Made by a program: the position numbers and the translations under genes. The notes beneath the pieces are model-generated. The model saw nothing but the letters and a program-made list of their open reading frames with translations. It ran no database searches and was not told the DNA's origin. This document shows positions 23,884 to 36,810 of a DNA stretch of 64,000 nucleotides, piece after piece. Position 1 is the first letter of the stretch; each line of letters starts with the position of its first letter. The stretch comes from Spodoptera frugiperda (taxonomy: Eukaryota > Arthropoda > Insecta > Lepidoptera > Noctuidae), in NCBI RefSeq assembly GCF_023101765.2, contig NC_064237.1, positions 558,001 to 622,000 on the forward strand. Direction: 5' to 3'.

Positions 23884-24262
23884 ACTAGCGGACCCGACAG
23901 ACGTTGTCCTGTCTACACGTCTTTAATTTGAAATTTTAAACTTTTTTTAATAAGCTAAAACATTCTGGACCTTTTTGATGAAAATTGTTATTCAAATGTT
24001 ATAACAATATCTAACGTCATTCATATTTGACACTGCGATGGTAGCGCCGTCTGTCGGATTCAATGTAAAACATTCCAAAATCAACAACTACTGATAAATT
24101 AAAAAATAATCAAAAAATCATTGTCCAGCGGACAAAATTGTGAATCTAAACCATTCTCAGATCCCCTTGAACACACACAAAAAAATTCATCAAAATCGGT
24201 CCAGTCGTTTAAGAGAAGTTCAGTGACATACACACTTACAGAAGAATTGTATATATACGAAA
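23884..24262 (+). repeat. Dispersed repeat beginning ACTAGCGGACCCGACAG
   Basis: Starts ACTAGCGGACCCGACAGACG and includes GATGGTAGCGCCGTCTGTCG. It ends with the TTCATCAAAATCGGTCCAGT and CACACTTACAGAAGAATTGT segments typical of a common insect repeat class. Read in reverse, its end is CTAGT, like the other CTAGT-ended repeats here. Non-coding. It sits about 230 bp after the Beat stop codon. Confidence 0.6.
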
Positions 24263-24326
24263 TAGATGATATATGTAATGGATTTATGGATTTTTTTACG
24301 TTACCCCACAATACAATTCAACAACA

Positions 24327-24526
24327 GCACGATTGGCGCGGTTGCTGGGCAACTGGCTGCCGTGCAACGTGTAGCGGGTACGATTCCCGCACGGAGCAAC
24401 TCTTTGTGTGATCTACAAATTGTTGTTTCGGGTCTGGATGTCATGTGTATGTGAACTTGTATGTTTGTAAACGCACCCACGACACAGGACAAAATCCAAG
24501 TGTGGGACAACGTTTTATAAAAAAAA
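24327..24526 (+). mobile_element. SINE-1 copy, full length
   Basis: A-box region GTTGCTGGGCAACTGGCTGC and B box CGGGTACGATTCCCGCACGG, about 35 bases apart as in a tRNA gene. It continues ACTCTTTGTGTGATCTACAA and GTAAACGCACCCACGACACA and ends in a short A-run. It is tRNA-derived but not a functional tRNA, because the 5' half is rearranged and a 3' body is attached. Confidence 0.88.
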
Positions 24527-25389
24527 TGTTTTTCAATCGTGTGAGTGTTTACAAATACAACCACATTCATACAAAATTACATTTAGTTGTAAATGAGTGT
24601 CAATTCCGTGCTGGTACTGATTCTGTTAAACGTCACAAAATTGCAAACTGCTTAATTTAAATAACAACACGTCAATAGAAAGTTAGTTAAGTAATAATAC
24701 TTCGTCAACAATAGTGTCGCGAGGCGATAGTAAGTTTAAATCCAACCCAATTAAGCTGCTGCGGTTAACCTACTCAAACATATTCAAATTAATAAGAAGG
24801 GTTGCTTAACTAGCTTAGTAATTCACACAATACCAAGCCTTACAACTTTGTAATTAATTAACCAAAGGATTTATACATCACTTACCATTTTAACCTAAAA
24901 AATATACGAATTCTGTGAACCGTAAAAAATGTTTTAACAAAGCTTAACGCTAAACGATTCGCCCTTGCCCCTTTTCCAAATAAAAAATCCATCTATTCCA
25001 TTTTCGAAATAAAAAAGAACAATTGAAATTAAAGCCAGTACTCGCGCACTCCGACCTAATACTGAAAAAAAAAGAAATGTAAATATAATCTATGAACGCA
25101 GACATTCCTACCATAAAGGTTATAATGTAAAAAAGTTATTTATATTCTGCTGTGAAATCTGTTATAGTATGTAAAGAAATAATATATTTTCATGAGGCTA
25201 AAAGTACACGTAATTAATCTGTTTCTAATGAGCACGCGAACTCTAACATTCTAAATTAGATAAAATACATGAATATATCAAGCCCTTTGCTCAATTGTTA
25301 TTTATTATTAATTGATTTCAGGTTAGCACTGCTTTCATTTTAATAGGCGTTATTTACTATAAATACTGCACATTGTTAAAGCTAATTTA

Positions 25390-25571
25390 AGGTAAGCGTC
25401 CACAGGCCCACATCGTACGCATTCCGTATGACGTCATCAGTACGCATCGCATGTAGGCATTGCTGATGATGCGATCCGCACGATGCGGATCAGTGGACGC
25501 AGTTGTATGAGTTTCTATACAAGACAAACTAAAATTCGTTGCGTACGATGCGAGCCTGTGGACGCTTACCT
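25390..25571. mobile_element. MITE family E (TIR AGGTAAGCGTCCACAGG, TTA duplication)
   Basis: Left end AGGTAAGCGTCCACAGGCCC and right end GAGCCTGTGGACGCTTACCT are inverted repeats, with the ATCGTACGCA/TGCGTACGAT inner part also matching. TTA flanks both sides (25387-25389 and 25572-25574), consistent with a 3-bp target-site duplication as in PIF/Harbinger-type elements. At 182 bp with no open frame, it is non-autonomous. The inner part is unusually CpG-rich. Confidence 0.88.
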
Positions 25572-26374
25572 TTAGGTACTTATTTCTACAGAGTATCTTA
25601 TTTTATTTTCATGAAATAATTGATGTTTAAACATGATTATTATTATTTTATCCGATGATACGTTTGAAGATAATGTCAATCGAAAATACTTTAACTGTCA
25701 GTATGGAACGATAATTTCTTTATTTATTTTAATACAAATAGAAAGACAATATTACTTTCTTCACATTTAAATACATAACTTTATCTTCATAGTTTAAAAC
25801 TTCTACATGATTTGTTTTAAAACATGTATTACTTATTTTATTCTACTTTATATGCAAGTTAAGCAAAGAAAATAACATGGTTGCCGTATAATTCCCATCG
25901 TGTTCCATTCCATGCAAGGAAATGCCCATAATTATTGTGAACTCATATGTTATGATACTGTTACCCGGATAAGTTGCCAAGCCACATAAAATGTACAACC
26001 ATACGTACATACATACATATTATGTGTATGTATATAAAACCCTGACTCTGCCAGAATTTATTTAGTAATGCGAGATTCAGTACTTAAATACCCACTAACG
26101 TTTTAAGATAACATTTATTTATAGTCCCTACTTACATTAATCTAAATTCCAAATACGGATTTAGAAAAAGAAAATCACGGTAAAAGGAAAATTAGGACTG
26201 TAATTAGCCAGTCTTGATTCTTATAACAGTTTCTTTATTTCGTCTCTTTTCATTTTGTAAATCCTAATTAGAATTTCTGAATTCTAAGTTATTTATACGG
26301 TTCTGAGAAGAACCACAGTTGCTACTAGCATTTAAAAACAGGCGTTAGTACTAAATATATTCTTAAAGCGTACC

Positions 26375-26779
26375 TTACATTAATACAGGTAAGTCTAGAA
26401 GTGTAGCGCACCTTATTTTCACAAACATTTCCCCAACCAACAAACAGCAATCAAAACAAAAAGAAATTTCCGTTCCAGTTCCAGTTACAATAACAGAAAT
26501 CCAAAACGTATTTCCAGTACACTTGTGCACTTTAAATTTTCCCATTTCTACCAGTTCCAATACACCTACAACGCCATTCTTGAGAAATGGCTTTAAAAGA
26601 CCACAGTGTCGCGGAACGTGACAAGACTGAAGTGAAAGCAATGCTAGCCTTTGTTGAGACCCCACTGACTTGAAGTCGCCTCTAGATAGAATATAATTGT
26701 AAATAAAAATCTCTAGAAACCTAAAGGAACCACGAAGAATCGAGATTAAACCTCTGTTGCAATCCAATGCGTTTTCCAA
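26375..26779 (-). other. Longest open frame of the window (134 codons), probably non-coding
   Basis: The frame starts only at a TTG codon, shows no domain, no signal peptide and no repeat that I recognise, and has no convincing splice signals. Composition is like the surrounding DNA. I list it only because it is the longest uninterrupted frame; I would not annotate it as a gene. Confidence 0.15.
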
Positions 26780-27475
26780 TTACCTTTCTGTTGATTAACT
26801 CGTATAAAACGAGCAATGGACTGCGAAAATTAATTTAGAACTTTTGTACGATTGTTTAAAGTTTTGCTTTGTTTGCGGAAACAAAATAGACAATGTTATA
26901 AATATTAAAATAAGGTATTCAAGTGAAAACGGAGTCAGTCGCTTGCGGTTGACGACAATGTATTTATGATAAAAGTGAAAACAGACTGTCGTTTGTGGCG
27001 GTGTTATGTCCGCAACTTTGAAGTCGCATTAGGACCACGAAAACATCTAAAGTAACCACAGTGCGACGTAAAACCACCACAAAATGACTTTGACGTTTAA
27101 AAATGCAATGCGTGGTAGAAAGGTATTATGTATTTCCAATATTAATGCCGAACAACGCCATTCTTCCAGGTAATGGAAATAAAATGAAGGCGAGCCCAAG
27201 TAATGTAGTAATGTTCACGTATAATTTTATGATGATAAAGATACTTGTTAAAATAATTATACAAATTTTCCTGAAACCGAGGCTGAAGTTCCAAATTAAT
27301 TGAACACATTCCGTAGTCATTTCAGATAGACTATTATAATTTACGATCAATTAGAACCGGCCAGTTAATTTGCTTGTGCATAATACGAATTTCAAATGCA
27401 CGCGAATATGGGCTTTAGCTAATTTCTAATTCCCATTACCGTCCAGTCCAATCCTGACCCCATCTTCAATTCTCA

Positions 27476-27650
27476 GTCCCCAATCCCCAATCTCCAATCC
27501 CCAATCCCCAATCCCCAATCCCCAATCCCCAATCCCCAATCCCCATCCCCTATCCCCTATCCCCTATCCCCTATCCCCTATCCCCTATCCCTATCCCCAA
27601 TCCCCAATCTCTAATCTCCAATTCCCAATTCCCAACCCCCAATCCCAAAT
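27476..27650 (-). repeat. GGGGATT / GGGGATA minisatellite (7-bp unit)
   Basis: On the plus strand, about nine CCCCAAT units are followed by about six CCCCTAT units, then CCCCAAT again and decayed forms. On the minus strand this is a run of G4 tracts separated by ATT or ATA, capable in principle of forming G-quadruplexes. It is continuous with a minus-strand R1 repeat (27651-27785), whose normal tail contains GGGGAATTGGG, so it probably expanded from that tail. Confidence 0.9.
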
Positions 27651-27785
27651 CGTAATAATGAATCCCGAAAAATGCTAGCAACGCACTTGAAACTCTTCTT
27701 GTGTTACATGTGTCCGTGTGTGGCGATAACTTATTACCATCAGGTAATTTGTCTGCTCGTTCACCACTACCGTCACCATCAAAAA
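27651..27785 (-). repeat. Dispersed repeat R1, head fragment
   Basis: On the minus strand it reads GTGAACGAGCAGACAAATTA, CCTGATGGTAATAAGTTATC, then ACACGGACACATGTAACACA and AGTGCGTTGCTAGC, in the same order as the R1 copy at 50565-50715. Diverged. Confidence 0.65.
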
Positions 27786-29062
27786 CGATCAATAATCCTT
27801 TCTACCACGCATGGTTTATAATACAGTGTGATAATGAAATTGTATTTATTTGTAAATATAAGTAAGTGAACGTGCCAATTTGTCGGTAAGCTACAAATCA
27901 CGTTTCTATTTATTACAATACGTTTTGTTTCAAATTATTTTATTGACGTTTTCATAATATATTTTGCATTAAATGTTGTCAATTTATAAATTTTGTTGGC
28001 GTACTCCCTTTATCTTGGAAACATATTTTGTGAAACATGTAAGAAAGAATAAACAGATGTAATAATTTAAAAAATAATGATGTTATACAATTTTATAGGT
28101 ATATGTATACTTAAATGATTTGCTGTGTGATCCTTACAAGCCAGACTCAAGATGATATAATACAACTTAGTTTTTATTACAATATTATTAATTTCTACTG
28201 TATTATTAGCAACTAAATATAATATAATTACTTTTTTATAATGTCTATGAAATTATATCGAAAATTTCACTATTCAGGCAAACAATACAATTTTGTAATG
28301 TTTTCATATTTATCGTTAACATAATAAATAATTTAATTGCTTACCTACATAAAGTTATTATTGTGTGTGATTTTGTTTACTTTAATTAAATAAAGTTTAT
28401 AATGATAGCATTTATTTATCAGTACATTTAGTTTATTTTATTAATTTTCTCGTAGTAACCTGATGATAAAAAACCTTTCGAGATAGGCTATAGAAGAATC
28501 TATAGGCTATCTAAACAAGAAATAAAAAAAGTTTTTACTTTACACTAGTTTTGTTATTTCTTGCGTTTCATTATAACAAATATCTTGTAAGATCCTATAA
28601 AGTCAGTAAATGAACGATCCTTTCAGAATAATTTAATATATATGCTAGCCAGTTACAAACATAATATGACAGGTAACCGCTACAAATAGCATTGAAAATA
28701 AGCATAAAGGCATTCCATATCGAGAGATTTTCGATTCTAGTGTTCGAGTTGTTTCTGTTGTTGTTTGTTTCGATTCTGTTTCAGTGCATACAACTCAACA
28801 GTGAATTTTGCAAAGGCAAATATGAAGCTACTCCTATTAACTGAGAAACCTACTTTTACCAATTGTAACTAGTCGTATGTAATATAAGGCAAGCCTTTTA
28901 ATATACATAGTAATACACTCACTGGTAAAATATCAAAATCATTGCTATATATTAATAAGAATTCTGACAGTAAAAAGCTCAATATTCAATCTTTTATACG
29001 ACTCGAAAACTGAAAAAATATGTTCCAAGAAAGTAATTCGCGAGAATTGATACGAATTTAAA

Positions 29063-29116
29063 AACCGCATAAATAGACGCTCTTCGTGGAGACTAACGGA
29101 ATCTATTTATGCGGTT
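29063..29116. repeat. Perfect 15-bp hairpin
   Basis: AACCGCATAAATAGA at 29063-29077 pairs exactly with TCTATTTATGCGGTT at 29102-29116 across a 24-base loop. The role is unknown. About 100 bp downstream lies a second perfect palindrome, AGAGCTGCAGCTCT. Confidence 0.6.
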
Positions 29117-30107
29117 CTTGGTAAAAAGCGACCTGGTCTCTACAGACGCGACTCTTAAACTCAATTTGATGCCTCCAAAGAGCTGCAGCTCTGCATCAGA
29201 TAATCGGATCATGTTCGTTATATCTATACTGCGTCTTACGAACTCCGAGCAATCGTATTGAAGCAGTACTTTTGAAGCAGTAAGTTATGGACGGGGTTGA
29301 AGATATTCCTAATTGGATATCTATCACTTTTGATCAAGTGCTCAGTAAGTAGTATCGAGGTCATTTCCCAGAATTTTCGATTTTCTATTGGGCTTGTCTG
29401 TTTTCGATATTTTGCGTAAAAGCAACGAGTCTAGAATTAACAATAGCTTGAAGGACTTCATAACATTTAATAAACAAAATTTTCACGTGAATAAATAAAA
29501 CATTTTAAGTGTAAAATATGGTTTCGTTACTGAAAAAATGTATTTGAAGAAAACATTGAAATGAAAATACAAATATGTGACTTCTTTATTATAGTTGGGA
29601 GTACGCCAGATGTTATAAAATACATTGTATATTGTACAGAATAAATTGAAATGTCTGAATGTCATTAATAAAAACGATTCCAATACATGATTGTTGACAT
29701 TTATTTGTGTGTCCACCCATAAAGTTTGTCATTAAAATGTCCGAAGATCGTCTCGGCAATTTATTTTGATTCCACTTCAACTAGATCGGGCTTGATTGTT
29801 CATTGATGGGATGTTGTTTTATAGTCTCTGTTTACTTTATACCAGTATATAGTGTAACTGTGGGTTTTGTTACTAAGTAAGTGTGGAGTTAGAAGTTTAT
29901 AGTATTGTTGACTAACAAAGTTCTTATCATTTCTTTTAAATCAATTTGCAATAATTCTAGCAATTTGATTCCAGTTGCAAATAAAAACAAATTTGCAATC
30001 AACTTCGTGTTAAATTAACACTAATAAATATACATACACTAATACATTTACACTAATCAAATCATCTGAGATTCTATGTCTGATATTTTTTGTTACTCCT
30101 TCGCGTC

Positions 30108-30220
30108 AAAACTGCTAAAGAAATCGGGATGAAATTTGAAACAGGGCTAGATTATGGTCTGAAATAACACATAGGTGTTATCCTATAGGAATGTGGACGA
30201 AGCCGCTGGCTGGAGCTAGT
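30108..30220 (+). repeat. CTAGT-ended dispersed repeat, copy 1
   Basis: GATGAAATTTGAAACAGGGC, GATTATGGTCTGAAATAACA and GGACGAAGCCGCTGGCTGGA, ending in GCTAGT. It shares the order with 35121-35279 (same strand) and 44181 and 54540 (opposite strand). The CTAGT end resembles the 3' end of Helitron-type elements; that assignment is inference. Confidence 0.6.
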
Positions 30221-31306
30221 ATTTCATAAAAACATATAAAACGAAAGCGTCTCACCAAACATTTACATATACAAGTATATACCAAGCATTTAAATATATT
30301 TTATCAAAATTGAGTGTAAATGAAGTTTCCATAAACACGTTCGCGATGCATTTTCAGGTAACAAGATATAAATATCGGCACTAGCAGCATGTTGGTAGCT
30401 GACGAGCGAACAGCAGACAGCTGTCGACGTGACTTAGTTTGCTCACGTAACTGTGAATTTTATATGAAATTATAGCACCTTATATGACAGCGAGAGACTC
30501 CTGTACTGAAAATATTTGATGTTCAAGGAATATTGGGGTAAGTATATATTAGCTTTTCTTGTGATATTTTCTTTTATATACTTTGATGGGCGCCTTATAT
30601 CTTGATAAAATGTAAAATTCTGGGTAAACTGAATCTTCTAAACATCCTTGGGGTTGATCTCCGGATAAAAAAGTATCCATCTTAGTTTATTGAAACATTA
30701 TAAAGAATTATATTAGAAACAAATACCAAGTGTTTTCATTCACTTGCTTTTTCAATGAGAATGCTAAATGCAAAAGTAAAAATAAAGATTCTACTCAATC
30801 AAGTAAAAAGAATTAAAGACATCACAAGAATTGTGTATAGTATGTAAGTATAGGTAATTACCTAACACAAACAAATATCCATACAAACTTAGGTACACAG
30901 GAATTCTAAGAAATACCATTTCTTATACTAAGAAAAGAGAAGAAAAACAAATCTCAACATCAACATATTTGCCACGTTATAAGGTTAAGAAGTAAGACGC
31001 ATAATAAGTCAGGCGTAACAGCCAATCTTATCAAGACTAACTTTAAACTCGTTCTAACTTTCCAGAAACTACGATTTCGCTGATTTAATACTTTTAGTTT
31101 CATACTTACGTCAGTCGCTGGCAAAACTACAAGCTTGTGGTTTAACTTCGGTTACTGCCTCCGCTATTCTTTTATAAACACATCCATGTTTAATTTTGTT
31201 TACTTTGGAATATTGCTTTAGTTTTTTGTTGTTGTTTTTTTACATATTACATACTATAGCTTTTCGTGTAATGCAACGTTATAATGTTTACAATATTATT
31301 TAAGTA

Positions 31307-31485
31307 AATTAATTATTATGCTATCGGCTTATTCCCGTAACTGTTAGACAAGGAACTCAACGATGAGAGGCTCATATTCATGAGCAGCATTCTGCGACAC
31401 ACGTCGCCGCACACAGTAACAGGGCGACCGTCGCTGCTTCGATTTATATGAGCTTTTAGCATGGTTTGAAACTAGTCGAGTTATA
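31307..31485 (+). mobile_element. MITE family B, copy 2 (3' end lost)
   Basis: AATTAATTATTATGCTATCG, GGCTTATTCCCGTAACTG and GAGGCTCATATTCATGAGCA match the left arm of the copy at 7009. The right arm is kept only to GAAACTAGTCGAGTT, and the terminal CGTGAGTAAGCCGATAAC is missing. Confidence 0.75.
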
Positions 31486-32919
31486 AAACATACTTTTCTT
31501 AAAACTTATCTCGAAAAACCTTGTAACACTGTACTCTTAATAGCAGAACTGATAATAATTTGAGATAAAAATGTGTTATGTTGTAGCCGAAATAAATGTG
31601 AAATACTTTACAAAAAAGTGGCTCTTTTTTACAATACATAACTGATTACTCACCAATTTACATATCTATCCTCCTACTTACAGCAAAGCCACTCATCTAA
31701 ACCTCATTCGTTATTACAATTGTGTAATTTAAAATCAAGCTGTATCCCTGTCCTTACTTTATCCGACTGGATGCAGGTAAAACATTCAAACGTTTCTCAT
31801 TTGCTCCGGTATCAACCTGGAACTGCACTCTCTTTGAATATAAATAGCTTGTTGTATGAATTTTTCAATCTTATCTCGACGCCATATCGCTGCGATGTCA
31901 CATGTATGCTAAGATGCGGTGATCCATATAAAGGTGTATCGTTGAGAACCTGGTGACTAATGTGGAGTGGGTTGGTGTGTGATCATATTATCATGTTTGA
32001 GATACATGTCAATCAGGTAAATTTACATTTTAGTGAGGTAATTTTTTATGTTGTGTGTTACTCTGTGTGTTTGATGTTATTCATATCTGAAAATAATGAC
32101 AGGCATAGGATAGGTTTTGTGTTTAATGGCATATCCAAAATATTGCACTATAGTTCGAGATCCTGACCTATGTCAACAATGAAAGCATACGGCGTTTTGA
32201 TGATGGTGAGGATGAAAGATAAGGCTGACAAATACAAGATACGAATCCAGACCTCACTTATAGTCGAGTTAAATATTGTTGGGATGAAAACTAGTTTCGA
32301 GTCATTAAGGGACTCTTCATCATGAATAGCGTACGCACATTTATAGATAATTCAGTATGTCTCAAGATATTTATTATAAAAAATATTGGGATGTTTTATT
32401 TATATTTTGTTATTTCAAGTGATGAGTAAAATAGATTCCATCGTAACATACAATAAAACTAATACACTATCTACATATGTAGTAAATAACTTAATACATG
32501 TGATGTTACGATATATTATGTGTTCCACGAAAATCAAGTAAAAGTAATGTTCTCAGCAAACTAGAAAGGAATAATTCCTTTTGTTGCCGCTAGACAAAGT
32601 TCTTAGAAGGTATAATAAAAGAAGCCATTGAAACATAGTTCAAACTAGAAATAAATATAAATGAGTTTCTCTATAACGTATTTTAAATTAAAATCTATTG
32701 TTCCACAATCTTTGCTTTTGATTGTTTCAAATCAACCGCGACGCTGATGTCAAAGTCTTTCTTTTTGTAAAGATTATTATATTTATAGTAGGTACCTACT
32801 ACAATTTAATTCATTATAAAAAAACGTTAGCGTACAGAAAATAAAATATTTTATAAATTATGTTGGTATTGCTTGCTATGCTTATATTTATAAAAATTTA
32901 AGATTTGGACCCACAACGC

Positions 32920-33165
32920 TCTTGGACTTCCATCATTGTGTTTCAGGTGTCCATGGGCAACGTTGACTTTTTTTTATAGGTTAGGCTGGTAAATGATCAA
33001 ACGGATACCCTGTTGACCATGTCAGTTTAAAAACTTATAACCCTGTTGTGTATTCGGTACTGCCCATGGACACCGGAAACACCAGAGGCATTACAAATGC
33101 GTTGCCAACCTTTGAAGGTTAGGAATTTCAGGATTGTTGGTGACACGTAGATCGGCTTTTCTGAT
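32920..33165. repeat. Dispersed repeat R1, two inverted fragments
   Basis: A minus-strand piece (TTTCAGGTGTCCATGGGCAA, 32942-32961) is followed by a plus-strand piece (CTGCCCATGGACACCGGAAA, ACACCAGAGGCATTACAAAT, 33059-33165). The two form a head-to-head pair with a diverged spacer. Confidence 0.6.
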
Positions 33166-35120
33166 TATTTGTTCACCATGTAATTGTTCATGAAAATGGA
33201 CGAACCCATTTTAAAACCTCCGCTATCACTTAATAATAATATACATTGCAATCCTCCACATTTAAAGCTCAAAAACTAAGACACTCACACTCATATTACC
33301 TCTTTGGTGGAGTGCCAAGCGCCAATATTAATACTTAAGTTCCAACGAAATTGGTGAAATTAAATAAGTTTTAGAAGAACACTCGCGTTTCCAAGTACAT
33401 AAATACACGAATATTAACATGTTTCATATAATCTTATTTAATAACAATTTCATTCGTAAGTCTTTAACTGTAGAACTTCAAAGAAGTTGTGAGTAAACTT
33501 TATCAATAACACTTTAATATTAACACTTACTTTTGTATTTTATTTATTTACTTTCTTAATGTATTTAGATAGTAATAATTACTTTTCGCTTTGATGGTTC
33601 GTTACTTCAAATATTAATATTATTTAGTCGTTGAGAAAATCGTTTAAGGCTTTATTTTGAAGTAAATGTTATTTATTTTATGTTTGGCTGATTTGGTTGA
33701 GGGTTTTATTGTATTCACTTTTAACCACTTGTTTTGTTAGGTTTACATGATTAGTGACAAGCTCATTCATACTCTGTTGTTCAAATACTGAAACGCCGCT
33801 TAATGTTAAGACGCTCTCAAAAATGTTGTCTCTATAATTTCCTTGTAAAGTGACAGAGATAGCACGAACATGATTATTATTTACATTTTCATACCAAATT
33901 ATTCATGGACAACAGTGGACAGTCACATGGTCAATCCCGAACCAGCTATCTTACTGAACATTCACGATAGCGAGTACCAGGAGAACATAACATTCAATGT
34001 ATTATTATTTTGTGGTGTATAATAATGAACGTCTTCTTGAAAAGAGAGTAAAAATCTTGACTCGGTAACATAATTACGAGGTCGGAATTTTCCTTAATGT
34101 TTCATTCAATATGGATGTTTCGTGGCCTAAAAATAAATTTCACCAATAAAATGAGGGTAAAACAATTTACACGTTCATTCAATGGTTTCATGAAATCTTT
34201 TCGTGTTCATTCTCATTTTTTTTAGATGAAGTTATTTTTAAGTAATAATTATTTTTATTTAGCCGTGGTCGTCCCACTGCAGGAATGAATGAAGCATATA
34301 TTTTTGTGGCAGTTATTATAAGACAGACTAAGTATATTAATTTTGAAAACTGAAAATTTCAATAATCATTTCTGCTACTTAGAAATCACCCGTGCATCTT
34401 TTATATAAAATTCACAGTAGCTACTAATTATTTTACTACATAATTGTACTTACTCAGACAAATTGCAGTCTTAGTCGTGAATATGTAGATAAAGGAATTG
34501 GATCAAAATAGTTCCACGTCCTATATAACAACGTGACATAGCTCAAAAGAAAGAGAAATATGAATAAAAAAGTATGGCATACTTCCTAACTTAATATTTT
34601 TACACCTTCATATGAAAAAACTGCTAGGAAAATAGTTCAGGCGCTGTTATGAAAAATTCTTTCGTATGAGTATTTATGGACCGATTTCAAAAATTCATAG
34701 TCATAAAGTCAAGTCAAGTCTTCAGTATCTAGGAGAAATAAAAGGAAAATCTCTGTAATAAGTTTATTTTTTGATTTTGTTTATATTTAGGAAGTATACC
34801 ATATTTTTTTACACATTTCTTTTTTAATATTTCGTTTTGATATAGAACATGGGGTAATTTTGTATGGATTGTAATTATATTCAAATTCCTAAATAAACAA
34901 CCGTAACTTTTATAAAACTGTCCTTCTAATAAATAGTAAAAAAAGCAACTTAAGACTGTTTCTAAACAGATTTTCTTAACGTTTCTACGTTAGTCATACT
35001 TTTAAAAATAAAACCGAGCTAAACAAAGTAATCTTGTAACGATGTCCGTTCTCGTTATTTTTGTAAAAACTACGTTAGGTACACAAAGACCTTTGATACA
35101 AAACCTTTCTTACTAATATT

Positions 35121-35279
35121 GTAAATGTAAAAGTTTGTGAGTTTATGTGTATTTCTTATACATCAAGACGGCTAAAGGAATGAGGTGAAATTTGGAACAG
35201 GGATAAATTATGGTCTGGATTACCACGTATGATACTTATACCTACGGGAACGCGGACGAAGCCTCTGGCAGAAGCTAGT
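35121..35279 (+). repeat. CTAGT-ended dispersed repeat, copy 2
   Basis: GTAAATGTAAAAGTTTGTGA, TGAGGTGAAATTTGGAACAG, AAATTATGGTCTGGATTACC and GCGGACGAAGCCTCTGGCAG, ending in CTAGT. It is the best preserved plus-strand copy of this family here. Confidence 0.65.
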
Positions 35280-36030
35280 TGTTTGTATATAGCCAGAAAT
35301 ATGGTAAAAAGTAAAGTTTAAAAGGTAAAAATAAAAATTGTAGTGTAATTGTGGAGCAAAGGAAGGTAACAAGAATTGCATATTAACGATAACAATTAAG
35401 TTTTGTTTGTAAAATTGTATGAAAGCGTAAACGTAACATTAGCAGCTTTTATTTGCCGAGCGTCGGATAAAGGAAACATTAGAAAATATTCTGCTTTAAC
35501 ATCTAAACCGCTGAACCATTTTCAATGCTTCTTATTGCAATGAATATATCCTAATATCTTGCAGACTATATCTACATCGACATATTTTGACAATAGTGCA
35601 CCTTGTTACAGGCATTGAAACATTTAAAAAAATGGAAGCCTCATTTTTAAGTCGGATAAACTCATTTATTTAAAGTCGTTTAAAAAGAAAAAAAATCCAA
35701 CTACTCGTATAAGCAGCTTAAAAAACAGATATAAGAACTGATACATTTTTCGAGGTGACTCGTATATAAAGGAAATAACAGATTATGTAGAATTCACCTA
35801 TGTTTCTACTCTACGTTTATAAATGCTAATCTAAAATGAATTTAAACATAGTGTATTACATAATTTAAATTGGTTTTCAATCAATCTGTTTACTGCAGAG
35901 ATTATGCAATTATGGTTAATTATTGTTAGTTTGATTTGTGTTTAATGTTTATCGTATTTAGGCTTAATATCAAATCTCAAATTAGTTAAATCATCAGTAT
36001 TATCATCATTAGCCTGCATAGTAGCCAGCC

Positions 36031-36188
36031 CAGCAGTCTATAAGGATTACCTATCGGGTAACCGGGTTCCGGCTCCAAAAGCAGAAGTAGGAACGGGGAG
36101 GTTTTTAGTCAGTAAGAATCTGACACTCCCTCTCGCCTCACCCAAGGTGAGAGAAGTCATCGGATGATTTTCTCCCTTCAAAAAAAAA
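36031..36188 (+). repeat. Repeat R2 copy
   Basis: CGGGTAACCGGGTTCCGGCT, TTTTTAGTCAGTAAGAATCT and CACTCCCTCTCGCCTCACCC, ending in an eight-A tail. The 5' end is diverged. Confidence 0.8.
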
Positions 36189-36810
36189 CTAGTCAGTCTA
36201 CTACTGGACCTCCTATAGATAAGAGGTTTTGCCATTATCTCCCACTTAACAGGTGGATTAGAGTAAGAAATTATAATCACAAAATGTCTAAAATCACTTA
36301 CTCTATCCATTACATCAACGGATTAATGGGTACTTTACAGATTTCAAGTACATAGTTTTTAGGTTTTCTAATGGCCACCTAATTGTTTTAGATCAACCCT
36401 CAGGCTAGTACACTTAAGGCATATAATTCAGTAACAAGACCATAAAGCATTAAAGCTAAGTAATGAATTTCGGCGATTATCACACATTCACGCACTATCT
36501 GCTAGATAAATTAACGGCTGGATTAATTACTGTTTTAGTACTAACATCTACTTTGTGAGAGTATGGCCTCTATTGACCTGAGTTTTGTTAGTAAAGTACT
36601 TTTTCTTCTTATTATTTAACTGTTCTAGAGACTTTGACTAGAGCGCTATTCTGATTTTATTGTTCAAGTTCTAATTGTTTTCTTTCTTCTGTTCTTTTTA
36701 TACACACATTAACATAGAAAAGATTAGCTTTATGAGTATACATTAAAAATAGAGTCTGTCTCGAGTATATCCTTAAACTGCGACGAGACACCAATAGCAT
36801 CCTCTTATTT

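Noticed and set aside
24301..24570. Open frames over SINE-1 copies as proteins
   Set aside because: They repeat at each SINE-1 copy (for example 46408-46666) and follow the tRNA-derived sequence, not a protein family.
26375..26779. 134-codon minus-strand open frame as a gene
   Set aside because: Starts only at TTG, no domain or signal peptide recognised, no splice context, and composition like the background.
27476..27650. Telomeric or CRISPR-like array
   Set aside because: The unit is 7 bp without spacers, and it is not the insect TTAGG telomere repeat. It is a simple minisatellite.
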